Shown here: positions 1 through 6,998 of the stretch, in pieces
Layout of the letters: each line of letters begins with the position of its first letter
How positions within the stretch are numbered: position 1 is the first letter of the stretch
Assembly (NCBI GenBank): GCA_030616165.1
Contig: JAUWXV010000126.1
Coordinates: 1-10,646, forward strand
DNA: 10,646 bases
Reading direction: 5' to 3'
DNA from: a bacterium
GTDB taxonomy: Bacteria > SM23-31 > JAUVVT01
Position numbers and translations under genes: made by a program
The notes under the pieces: generated by a model
The model's input: the letters and a program-made list of their open reading frames with translations, nothing else
The model's database searches: none
What the model was told of the DNA's origin: nothing

Positions 1-42
1 CGGAATGACAATTATTTTTTAATTTTTAAATTGGGAGATTAA

Positions 43-105
43 ATGACTAATTTTTATATCAAAAAATTGCAATTTCGTAAAATTTACCAAAGTTCTTTAA
101 TTTAA
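43..105 (+). CDS. possible 20-residue leader peptide
   Basis: This is a short frame that starts ATG ACT AAT and stops at TAA 103-105. A good Shine-Dalgarno match (GGGAG, 33-37) lies 5 nt before the ATG, which is better than most full-length genes in this window have. The peptide is rich in Lys, Ile, Phe and Tyr and I do not recognise it. The stop lies 20 nt before the next gene's start, so it could be a small leader peptide translated ahead of that gene, or chance in A+T-rich DNA. There is no run of a single amino acid codon that would point to classical attenuation. Confidence 0.2.
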   Translation: MTNFYIKKLQFRKIYQSSLI

Positions 106-125
106 ATATTTATGGAGAAAAAATT

Positions 126-1004
126 ATGAGAGAATTGTCGAAAAATTTTATTAAAGCGTTGACAAAAGGAAACCTTGCTCCTCTTCTTGAAAGGGTAAAA
201 CTTGATACAGACCTAGATTTGGAAATAAGGGAAGGATATATTAATATCTATTTCAAAGGTAATAATCTTTTAAAACTAAATGAAAATTTTTCGTTCAAAA
301 TTGATAAAAAGTTTACTGAAGGGATAACTATTCCACCATCAGCATTCTCCACTAAAGACATTTGCAGATATTTTGTTGAAAAAGCATTTCCGTTAATCAA
401 AGAAAAAATAATCTCAACAAAAACTGCCACACAAACTCTTGAGATTGAATACGAACAATTACTTATCAGGACAAACAATTACACAAGAAATGTCAACAGC
501 GAATATTTTATTGTGGATAGACATTATGCTAAAGCTGGAGAAAAAATAAAATACTTTATAGATTTGTTTGGAGTTTTTAGCGATAGAAAAAAACGCATAA
601 GAAGCAATATTGTTGTAGCTCCATTCCTGGCGGAAGTAAAATATTCCCTTAATCCTGATATTAGAAACATATACCACCAAATCGAGAAATATTACAGGCA
701 GATATCTAAAGATTATGGTCATTTTATCAATCAAGTAGAAGTGTTGCTTCATCAAAAATCAAAATTGGGGCTAATTGAGGCAAGTTATGGATTAATCAAA
801 AAATTTAAAAGCGCAACGGTTGATAAAGATATAAAAAACTTGCGTATCCTCATTGTGCTTATTGACTACAATCCAAACAGCACCATGTTCAGCAAAGATG
901 TGATTAATAAAATTAAAGGGCTTGAGTTTTCAGATCAAATTTACATATTTAAAGCTGGATTTGCTATGTGGAAACAAAATGTTCAAATTTTATATATTGG
1001 ATAA
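126..1004 (+). CDS. uncharacterised protein with PD-(D/E)XK nuclease-like pattern
   Basis: I do not recognise a named family for this 292-aa protein. The middle shows the order expected of a PD-(D/E)XK nuclease core: a helix containing Glu108/Glu110, Asp131 in IVDRHYA, Asp146 in FIDLFGV, then a hydrophobic strand ending in Glu170-Val-Lys172 (AEVKY). After that comes a helix with Asp178-Ile-Arg and Gln185 (DIRNIYHQIEKYYRQI). In this superfamily the Asp and the E-x-K bind metal and cleave DNA, and a downstream Gln is common. The N-terminal third (1-100) and the C-terminal third (Ile/Leu-rich strands near 240-248 and 271-290) are not assignable. There is no signal peptide or membrane segment, so it is probably cytoplasmic. 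The start is fixed by GGAG at 114-117, 8 nt before the ATG. dnaE starts 83 nt downstream on the same strand. A nuclease or DNA-defence role is inference from the motif only. Confidence 0.6.
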   Translation: MRELSKNFIKALTKGNLAPLLERVKLDTDLDLEIREGYINIYFKGNNLLKLNENFSFKIDKKFTEGITIPPSAFSTKDICRYFVEKAFPLIKEKIISTKTATQTLEIEYEQLLIRTNNYTRNVNSEYFIVDRHYAKAGEKIKYFIDLFGVFSDRKKRIRSNIVVAPFLAEVKYSLNPDIRNIYHQIEKYYRQISKDYGHFINQVEVLLHQKSKLGLIEASYGLIKKFKSATVDKDIKNLRILIVLIDYNPNSTMFSKDVINKIKGLEFSDQIYIFKAGFAMWKQNVQILYIG

Positions 1005-1087
1005 ATCAGTAATGATTGTGTTTTGGAGTTAAATAATAATTTTCAACTTATAAAATATCAAATTTTTAAATATATCAAAAGGTAACA

Positions 1088-4000
1088 ATGTCAGATTTTG
1101 TCCATTTACATAATCACACCCATTACAGTCTTCTTGATGGAGCCAGCAGGGTAGATGACCTTATCAGGGCAGCAAAGGAATTTGAGATGCCCGCGGTTGC
1201 AATTACTGACCATGGGAATATGTTTGGAGCAGTAGAATTTTACCAGAAGGCATTAAAAGGGGGTATTAAGCCGATTGTTGGAATGGAGGCATATATTGCA
1301 ATAGGAAGCAGATTTGATAAAACTTCCCATAAAGGAATATCAAAATCTTACCATCATTTTGTTCTTCTTGCAAAGAATCTCGCTGGATATAAAAATCTTG
1401 TCAAACTTTCGTCAATTGGATATTTAGAAGGATTTTATTACCGCCCAAGGATTGATAAAGATGAATTAATTAAACATTCTAACGGTCTTATAGGTTTATC
1501 CGGATGTTTAAAAGGTGAAATACCTCAACTTATATTAAATAATAATTATGAAGAAGCAAAAAATGTGACCCTTCAATTTCTGGAAATTTTTAATGGGGAC
1601 TTTTATATAGAATTAATGGACCATAAAATCGAAGAAGAATTAATAGTAAAACCTGTATTGATAAAACTTGCAGGAGAGTTGGATATACCAATAATAGCAA
1701 CGAATGATGACCATTACATAAAAAGAGACCACGCAAAGGCACAGGAAATATTATTGTGTATAAAATCAGGGAAAGACCTTTCTGACCCAAATCGGCTTAA
1801 ATTTCCAACAGATGAATTGTATTTTAAATCTCCTGAGGAGATGAAAGAACTTTTTAAAGATGTTCCAGGTGCCATAACAAATACAATCGAGATTTCTGAC
1901 AAGTGCAATCTTTTGCTTGATTTCAAAAAACACTACCTGCCAAATTTTCCCCTTCCAGAAGGAGAATCAAGTCTTGATGATTATCTTGAGAAACTTGCAA
2001 ATGAAGGACTTAAAAAAAGGTTTACTAAAATAAAACCTACAGTTAAAAAGAGACTGAATTACGAACTTTCTGTTATTAAGAAGATGGGATTTTCGGGCTA
2101 TTTTCTGATAGTTAAAGACCTTATAGATTATGCACGAGAAAATGGAATACCTGTTGGACCTGGCAGAGGTTCGGCAGCAGGAAGTTTAGTCTCGTATGTC
2201 CTGGAAATTACGAACCTTGACCCTATAAAGTTTAATCTAATTTTCGAAAGATTTCTTAATCCTGAAAGAATATCTCTGCCTGATATAGATATAGATTTTT
2301 GTTATGAAAGAAGAAATAAGGTTATAAATTATGTTATAAGCAAGTATGGGAAAGATAATGTGGCGCAGATAATAACATTTGGTAGTCTTAATGCGAGAGC
2401 AGTGATAAGAGATGTTGGCAGAGTTATGGGACTTCCTTATGTAGATGTGGACAGAATTGCTAAATTTATTCCCGGTTCAATTGGCATCACACTTGATAAG
2501 GCGGTTAAGATGGCTCCTGAACTTAAAAGTATATCAGAGGGAAAAGGAGTTTATGCTGAACTAATGAAATATGCGAAGATTCTTGAAGGTCTTGTTCGTC
2601 ACGCATCAACCCATGCAGCAGGTGTGGTTATTGCTCCAACACCCTTGACAGATTATCTGCCCCTCTATAAACACACCCAAAGTGGAAAATCAAAGGATAT
2701 TGAAAAATCAGACGGGATTTTCATCGGAGAAATTACTACTCAATTCACTATGAAGTATGTTGAAGAGATAGGTTTACTGAAGATGGATTTTCTTGGATTA
2801 AGGACACTTACTGTTATTGATAAGGTTGTTAAGATTTTAAATGGGAAAGGGATTGAATTGGACATTGATAATATCCCATTTGACGATAAAAAGACATATG
2901 GAATTTTTTCAAGAGGTGAAACTATAGGCATCTTTCAATTTGAGAGTTCTGGGATGCGGGATTATCTGAAAAAACTTAAATCCGAATGCTTGGAAGATTT
3001 AATTGCAATGAATGCTCTTTATAGACCTGGACCTATGGAGATGATAGACGATTTTATTCATCGAAGACATAGAATCAAAAAAATAGAATATCTTCATCCA
3101 TTACTTGAGCCAATTTTGAAAGAAACTTATGGCGTAATAGTCTATCAGGAACAGGTAATAAGGATAGCCAGCGATCTGGCTGGATTTTCTAAGGGAAAAG
3201 GCGACCAGCTCCGAAGAGCAATGGGAAAGAAAAATATAGAGATAATGAAGGCTCAGAGGGATGAATTTATTAAAGGGGTTTCTCAGAAAGGTATTGATGG
3301 GAGGTGTGCTAATGAGATATTTGATTTAATGGATAAATTTGCAGGGTATGGATTCAATAAATCTCATGCAGCAGGATATGCTCTTGTTGCGTATCAGACT
3401 GCCTATCTGAAGGCTTATTATCCTGCAGAATTTATCGCTTGCACAATCTCCAGTGAGATGGACAGAACAGAGCGTGTCGTCATATTAATTGATGAATGTA
3501 AAAGGATGGGCATTGAAATACTTCCGCCTGACATAAATGAAAGTTATTATGATTTTAAAGTATTTAATGGGAAAATAAGATTTGGGCTTGGTGCAATTAA
3601 AAATGTTGGGAAAAGTGCCGTTGAATCAATTGTAAACTCAAGAGAAGAAGAAGGTAGCTTCACCACGATTTTTGACTTGTGTAAAAGAGTGGACCTCAGA
3701 CTTGTTAACCGAAAAGTACTGGAGAGTCTTATTCAGGTTGGAGCTGCCGATTCTCTGGATGGAACAAGGGCTCAAAAATTTCATTCCATTGAACAGGCTA
3801 TTTCATATGGTCTGAAATATCAGGAAGAAAAAGAGAAAAAACAAACAAATATATTTGATATGATTAAGACTGGAAAGGAAAGAGGTTTCGAACAGCCTTT
3901 TCTCTCAAGAGTATCGGAAGAATGGTCAAGATTAAAGACTCTTTCCAAGGAAAAGGAATTGCTTGGATTTTATATTTCCGGGCATCCACTTCTCAAATAT

Positions 4001-4564
4001 AAAAAGGAAGTTAAAACTTTTTCTACAATTACTGTTGATAACATTGATAGTTTAAAGAACAGAACATCTGTCAAATTGGGGGGGATTATTACTCAGTATA
4101 AAGAAATAAGTGATAGAAAAAACCAGACTATGGCTTTTGTAACTCTTGAAGACCTCACCGGTTCAATTGAGATGATCTTATTTTCCGATGTTTATGAGAA
4201 ATATAGTAAATTTTTACATAATGATAACATGGTTTTTATTAAAGGAAAGATATCTGTAAAAGACCAGAACAGTAGAAAAATTATTTGTGAGGAAGTAATA
4301 CCCATTGAGGAAACTATGAGTAAATATACAAAATATCTTGTGCTTTGTCTCGAAACTTGTAAAGTTGACAAATCAATACTTGGTGAGATAGAAAATGAAA
4401 TGATGAAATATAAAGGTGAATGCCCTGTTTATTTTGAAGTTAAAACAAATAATGATGAAAAATTGATTCTTGAGTCGCAAAAATATAGGGTTACTACCAA
4501 TTCTGAACTAATTTCAAATTTGGAAAAATTATTGGGAAGTGAGCAAGTTATATTGTATGGTTAA
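1088..4564 (+). CDS. dnaE: DNA polymerase III subunit alpha (DnaE)
   Basis: This is the replicative polymerase that extends DNA in the Pol III holoenzyme. At 1158 aa it matches a typical full-length DnaE. An N-terminal PHP domain (about 1-275) has HLHNHTHYSLLDG (His8, His10, Asp17), ITDHGN (Asp41, His42), GMEAY (Glu67), His89/His90, Cys140 and TNDDHY (Asp207, His209). These metal ligands look intact, as in bacteria whose DnaE proofreads through PHP. The polymerase core has GPGRGSAAGSLV (357-368), PDIDIDF with catalytic Asp401 and Asp403, and KMDFLGLRTL with Asp567. It also has GIFQFES (614-620), LYRPGP (644-649) and QLRRAMGKK (707-715). A helix-hairpin-helix segment follows (about 830-850), then an OB fold (about 994-1056). 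The C-terminal tail of about 100 aa is poorly conserved. AAAAGG (1077-1082) sits 5 nt before the ATG. The gene ends just before a bidirectional terminator. Confidence 0.97.
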   Translation: MSDFVHLHNHTHYSLLDGASRVDDLIRAAKEFEMPAVAITDHGNMFGAVEFYQKALKGGIKPIVGMEAYIAIGSRFDKTSHKGISKSYHHFVLLAKNLAGYKNLVKLSSIGYLEGFYYRPRIDKDELIKHSNGLIGLSGCLKGEIPQLILNNNYEEAKNVTLQFLEIFNGDFYIELMDHKIEEELIVKPVLIKLAGELDIPIIATNDDHYIKRDHAKAQEILLCIKSGKDLSDPNRLKFPTDELYFKSPEEMKELFKDVPGAITNTIEISDKCNLLLDFKKHYLPNFPLPEGESSLDDYLEKLANEGLKKRFTKIKPTVKKRLNYELSVIKKMGFSGYFLIVKDLIDYARENGIPVGPGRGSAAGSLVSYVLEITNLDPIKFNLIFERFLNPERISLPDIDIDFCYERRNKVINYVISKYGKDNVAQIITFGSLNARAVIRDVGRVMGLPYVDVDRIAKFIPGSIGITLDKAVKMAPELKSISEGKGVYAELMKYAKILEGLVRHASTHAAGVVIAPTPLTDYLPLYKHTQSGKSKDIEKSDGIFIGEITTQFTMKYVEEIGLLKMDFLGLRTLTVIDKVVKILNGKGIELDIDNIPFDDKKTYGIFSRGETIGIFQFESSGMRDYLKKLKSECLEDLIAMNALYRPGPMEMIDDFIHRRHRIKKIEYLHPLLEPILKETYGVIVYQEQVIRIASDLAGFSKGKGDQLRRAMGKKNIEIMKAQRDEFIKGVSQKGIDGRCANEIFDLMDKFAGYGFNKSHAAGYALVAYQTAYLKAYYPAEFIACTISSEMDRTERVVILIDECKRMGIEILPPDINESYYDFKVFNGKIRFGLGAIKNVGKSAVESIVNSREEEGSFTTIFDLCKRVDLRLVNRKVLESLIQVGAADSLDGTRAQKFHSIEQAISYGLKYQEEKEKKQTNIFDMIKTGKERGFEQPFLSRVSEEWSRLKTLSKEKELLGFYISGHPLLKYKKEVKTFSTITVDNIDSLKNRTSVKLGGIITQYKEISDRKNQTMAFVTLEDLTGSIEMILFSDVYEKYSKFLHNDNMVFIKGKISVKDQNSRKIICEEVIPIEETMSKYTKYLVLCLETCKVDKSILGEIENEMMKYKGECPVYFEVKTNNDEKLILESQKYRVTTNSELISNLEKLLGSEQVILYG

Positions 4565-4608
4565 ATTTTTGAAATAATGTAATTTAAATATATTTTGACA
4601 AAAAATAA

Positions 4609-4637
4609 AAATACCCCATAAGTATTATGGGGTATTT
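4609..4637. terminator. bidirectional Rho-independent terminator between dnaE and the XRE gene
   Basis: This is a perfect 12-bp inverted repeat: arm 4609-4620 (AAATACCCCATA) and arm 4626-4637, with the 5-nt loop AGTAT. A GC-rich CCCC/GGGG block lies in the middle of the stem. It is flanked on the left by an A-rich tract (4600-4610), which reads as a U tract on the minus strand, and on the right by ATTTATTT. It therefore fits termination of both converging transcripts: dnaE, 44 nt away on the left, and the XRE regulator, 46 nt away on the right. The U tract is stronger in the minus direction. Confidence 0.85.
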
Positions 4638-4683
4638 ATTTAAATTATGTGGCTGTTGGTGTATCCAAATTGCTCGGGAATAG

Positions 4684-4890
4684 TTATACTAAAATGCCTT
4701 CTTTTCTTGTTTTATTTTCAAGTTTTCTAATATAACTTTCTAATTTTTTTCTTTTGTTGTTGTTCTTTATTTCTGTGATGTATCCTCTTTCAATTCTATT
4801 AAGATAACCGACGGATAAACCTGTGTCCATTGCCACTTGGTCGAGAGTTATGTCGTTAATTTTTCTTAGTTGCCTTAATCTTGTTAACAT
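4684..4890 (-). CDS. small XRE-family helix-turn-helix transcriptional regulator
   Basis: This is a 68-aa protein consisting of little more than one Cro/C1-type DNA-binding domain. Residues 14-36 give the typical pattern ITLDQVAMDTGLSVGYLNRI followed by ERG: the helix TLDQVAMDTG, the turn GLS, the recognition helix VGYLNRIE and the RG that closes it. The rest (about 38-68) is strongly basic with a heptad-like KLESYIRKLENK that could dimerise. There is no sensor or ligand domain. The start is well supported by GAGGTGAT (minus strand, 4896-4903), 5 nt before the ATG and the best ribosome site in the window. The gene converges with dnaE and diverges from the dehydrogenase. The shared 278-nt gap with repeated half-sites suggests it controls itself and possibly the dehydrogenase, but this is inference. 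Confidence 0.88.
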   Translation of the reverse strand: MLTRLRQLRKINDITLDQVAMDTGLSVGYLNRIERGYITEIKNNNKRKKLESYIRKLENKTRKEGILV

Positions 4891-5168
4891 TAAATATCAC
4901 CTCTTTCTCATAATATTTTTATTGGTGAAAAAATTAATTTTTTATTAGTTCTATAACTATATAATAAAACTAATTTTTTTAAAAAAAAGTTCCAATAAAA
5001 TTGATTATTCTTTAATTTATTTTTTTTCATACTTATTTTCAATATATTTAAAGTGTTATGTTAAGTTAGAATTATTTGATAATTAAATAATTTTTTTTAA
5101 TTTTTTACATCTTTACTTATAGTTTTATTACAACTTTTCGATAAAAAATATTCAAATTATTAATTAAA
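4891..5168. other. very A+T-rich divergent intergenic region with homopolymer tracts
   Basis: This 278-nt gap between the divergent XRE regulator and the dehydrogenase shows no gene. It is almost entirely A and T, with tracts T7 (4974-4980) directly joined to A8 (4981-4988), T8 (5020-5027), T8 (5091-5098) and T6 (5101-5106). Such tracts can bend DNA. Plus-strand -10-like hexamers are present at 4960-4965 (TATAAT), 5067-5072 (TAGAAT) and 5118-5123 (TATAGT). I find no convincing -35 box at proper spacing for any of them. The sequence before the dehydrogenase ATG has no Shine-Dalgarno site. Confidence 0.6.
4944..4974. promoter_or_regulatory. candidate operator: repeated AACTA half-sites
   Basis: A perfect inverted repeat TAGTT-CTAT-AACTA (4946-4959) is followed by a third AACTA half-site (4969-4973). 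The whole 31 nt also forms a longer imperfect palindrome: ATTAGTTCTAT at 4944-4954 against ATAAAACTAAT at 4964-4974, 10 of 11 positions paired. It lies 54-84 nt upstream of the XRE start and overlaps a TATAAT (4960-4965) on the plus strand and TATAGT on the minus strand. Small XRE repressors usually bind palindromes near their own promoter, so autoregulation is plausible. An alternative is a weak terminator-like hairpin, because T7 follows. Confidence 0.35.
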
Positions 5169-6107
5169 ATGAAAACAATTTTTTATGAAAAAAAATTAGA
5201 ATTAAGAGATATTCCTGAACCTTTAATGAAAAAAGGCGAGTCTTTGATAAAAATTTTGCTTGCTGGGATATGTAAAACAGATATTGAAATAACGAAAGGT
5301 TATATGAATTTTAAAGGTGTGATTGGACACGAGTTTGTGGGAATAGTAGAAAAAGGCGAGCTAAAAGGTAAAAGAGTAGTGGGAGAAATCAATATAGGAT
5401 GCGGAGTTTGCGATTTCTGTAAAAAAGGATTATCAAGGCACTGCATTAATAGAAGTGTTATGGGAATTTATAAAAGAGATGGTGCATTTGCTGAATATAT
5501 TACCCTTCCAGATGTTAATATTTATACTGTTCCAGATAATGTGAGCGACCTGGAGGCTGTTTTTACAGAACCTATTGCAGCCTCTTTGGAAATTCTTGAA
5601 CAGGTAAAAATCACCCCTGACAGCAGGACAGCAGTAGTTGGTGATGGTAGAATGGGACAGATTATTGCCCAGGTGATTAAGTTAACCGGTTGTTATATTA
5701 AGGATTATGGAAAAAATAAGAAAAAATTAGAATTGCTTGAAAAATTAAATATAAATACCGATATTTTGTGTGGGAATATAAAAAATAAATACGATTTTGT
5801 TGTTGAATGTTCGGGTAATCCAAAAGGATTTGAGACTGCACTTAATCTTGTTAAGCCAAGAGGAAAAATAATTTTAAAGAGCACGTTTGTTTCGCCTTTA
5901 AAGTTTGATACCGCTAAAGTTGTGGTTGACGAAATTACAATACTTGGTTCAAGATGTGGGAGATTTCAGCCCGCATTAAGACTGTTAGAAAATAGATTAG
6001 TCAAAGTTGATTATTTGGTTTCAAAAGTCTTTCCTATCGCTCAATATATTAAAGCATTTAAATACGCAAAGAAAAAGGATACACTTAAAGTATTACTTAA
6101 AATGTAG
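5169..6107 (+). CDS. zinc-dependent medium-chain alcohol/polyol dehydrogenase
   Basis: This is an MDR-superfamily NAD(P)-dependent oxidoreductase that would oxidise an alcohol or polyol, or reduce the matching carbonyl, in the cytoplasm. The catalytic-zinc ligands are visible: Cys35 in AGICKTD, then Gly-His54-Glu55, and Glu134 in FTEPIAAS. The structural-zinc cysteines are Cys78, Cys81, Cys84 and Cys92. The Rossmann nucleotide-binding loop is VVGDGRMGQ (156-164), in the second domain. At 312 aa it is shorter than the common 340-350 aa, but it reaches both ends of the fold and resembles a compact MDR subgroup of similar size. The substrate cannot be told. The N-terminus (MKTIFYEKKLELRDIPEP) is typical of the family, which supports this start although no Shine-Dalgarno site precedes it. 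It diverges from the XRE regulator. A hairpin element lies between it and the next gene. Confidence 0.88.
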   Translation: MKTIFYEKKLELRDIPEPLMKKGESLIKILLAGICKTDIEITKGYMNFKGVIGHEFVGIVEKGELKGKRVVGEINIGCGVCDFCKKGLSRHCINRSVMGIYKRDGAFAEYITLPDVNIYTVPDNVSDLEAVFTEPIAASLEILEQVKITPDSRTAVVGDGRMGQIIAQVIKLTGCYIKDYGKNKKKLELLEKLNINTDILCGNIKNKYDFVVECSGNPKGFETALNLVKPRGKIILKSTFVSPLKFDTAKVVVDEITILGSRCGRFQPALRLLENRLVKVDYLVSKVFPIAQYIKAFKYAKKKDTLKVLLKM

Positions 6108-6123
6108 CAACCTTTTTAGTTTA

Positions 6124-6180
6124 AAGTTTCTTTGCCCACTTTCTTTTCAAAGAAAGTGGATTTTCAAAAGAAAGTAAGCA
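6124..6180. repeat. hairpin element, copy A, with a duplicated 3' arm
   Basis: This lies in the 107-nt gap between the dehydrogenase and the MBL hydrolase. Box AAGTTTCTTTG (6124-6134) is followed by a hairpin with left arm CCACTTTCTTT (6136-6146) and right arm AAAGAAAGTGG (6149-6159), folding as a 10-bp stem with loop TTCA (6146-6149). A second version of the 3' arm follows (TTTTCAAAAGAAAGT, 6161-6175), so ACTTTCTTTT (6138-6147) can instead pair perfectly with 6166-6175. The architecture matches copies B (8337-8385) and C (10421-10470): T-rich box, stem of different sequence, TTCA loop. The 3' side carries no U tract, so it is a poor classical terminator. Confidence 0.65.
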
Positions 6181-6185
6181 GTGAC

Positions 6186-6197
6186 TCGATATATCGA
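6186..6197. promoter_or_regulatory. 12-bp perfect palindrome upstream of the MBL hydrolase
   Basis: TCGATATATCGA is a perfect dyad ending 17 nt before the start codon of the metallo-hydrolase gene. It could be an operator or a small hairpin near the ribosome-binding region. No partner regulator is evident, and a 12-bp dyad in A+T-rich DNA may be chance. Confidence 0.25.
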
Positions 6198-6214
6198 AAC
6201 TCTACTATGATAAT

Positions 6215-6988
6215 ATGAAAAAGAATTTAAAGATAACCTTTCTTGGAACAGGAACCTCCCTGGGTGTGCCTGAGATAGGATGTGTCTGTGAAGTCTGCAC
6301 TTCAACTGATATGAAAAATAAACGCCTCAGACCTTCGGTTCTTGTGGAAAGTGAAGAAATCTCAATACTTATTGATACTACACCTGACCTGAGAATTCAA
6401 GCTTTGAAATACAAAGTTAATAGGATTAATGCTATTCTTTACACTCATCAACATGCAGACCATATCTATGGACTCGATGACATTCGCAGGTTTAACTATC
6501 TTCAGAAAAGTTCTATACCCTGTTATGGTAATGAAAAAACAATAAAAGTAATAATGAATTCGTTTTCATACATATTAAAAAATGATAAGAGGTTTGAGTA
6601 TTTTCTTCCAAAGATTGATTTTCACACGATAAATAACAAATTTCATATCGGGGATATTGAAATTATTCCGGTAGAGGTTTTACACGGTGGATTAAGTATT
6701 CTTGGTTTTAGAATAGGAAATTTTGCATATTTAACCGATTGTAATAAGATACCGGAAAGTTCAAGAAAGTTTCTATATGGGTTGGATGTTCTTGTTCTCG
6801 ATGCTTTGCGTAAAAAATCGCATATTGCCCATTTCAATCTTTCTGAAGCAGTCTCGGAAGCAGGATTAATCAGTGCAGATAGGGCTTTTTTTACACACAT
6901 TAGTCACGACCTTGAACATAACACCATTAATAAACAACTTCCTGAAAATATAAAACTTGCTTATGATGGATTAGTTGTGGAATTATAA
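6215..6988 (+). CDS. MBL-fold metallo-hydrolase, PhnP-like phosphodiesterase type
   Basis: This is a metallo-beta-lactamase-fold hydrolase of 257 aa, the usual length for the group that includes PhnP (phosphoribosyl cyclic phosphate phosphodiesterase). The N-terminus has LGTGTSLGVPEIGC and the cysteines Cys23, Cys25 and Cys28, which bind a structural zinc in PhnP. The di-metal site is THQHADH (His78, His80, Asp82, His83), followed by GLDDIRRFN, His157 (VLHGG), Asp175 (LTDCN) and His228 (THISHDL). His206 (HFNLSEA) is also typical of this subgroup. All key ligands appear present. No phosphonate (phn) genes are in view, so the true substrate is unknown; a cyclic phosphodiester is the family-based guess. 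There is no Shine-Dalgarno site. The glycosyltransferase starts 10 nt after its stop, so the two are probably co-transcribed. Confidence 0.88.
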   Translation: MKKNLKITFLGTGTSLGVPEIGCVCEVCTSTDMKNKRLRPSVLVESEEISILIDTTPDLRIQALKYKVNRINAILYTHQHADHIYGLDDIRRFNYLQKSSIPCYGNEKTIKVIMNSFSYILKNDKRFEYFLPKIDFHTINNKFHIGDIEIIPVEVLHGGLSILGFRIGNFAYLTDCNKIPESSRKFLYGLDVLVLDALRKKSHIAHFNLSEAVSEAGLISADRAFFTHISHDLEHNTINKQLPENIKLAYDGLVVEL

Positions 6989-6998
6989 AGTTTATTAT

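Noticed and set aside
1-10. First bases (CGGAATGACA) resemble the tail of a dispersed intergenic repeat
   Set aside because: Too short and cut by the window edge to support.
248-755. Two minus-strand open frames (76 and 98 codons) inside the nuclease-like gene
   Set aside because: They lie antisense to a well-supported gene with its own ribosome site, and their translations show no recognisable motif.
1021-1087. Possible dnaE promoter (TATAAA at 1049-1054)
   Set aside because: There is no -35 box at acceptable spacing, and the A+T-rich background makes such hexamers common.
1590-2931. Three minus-strand open frames (63-70 codons) inside dnaE
   Set aside because: They are shadows of the dnaE reading frame, which is conserved throughout.
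5169-6107. Dehydrogenase as a truncated gene because it is only 312 aa
   Set aside because: Both zinc sites, the Rossmann loop and a plausible C-terminus are present, so a compact subgroup explains the length better.
6643-6900. Minus-strand 85-codon open frame inside the MBL hydrolase gene
   Set aside because: The opposite strand encodes conserved metal-binding motifs, and this frame has no motif or ribosome site that I can support.
6975-6998. TTG start that would add 8 residues to the glycosyltransferase
   Set aside because: It overlaps the end of the MBL gene and adds MWNYKVYY ahead of the conserved MKKVLILAYYYPP strand. The ATG at 6999 fits the family start better.
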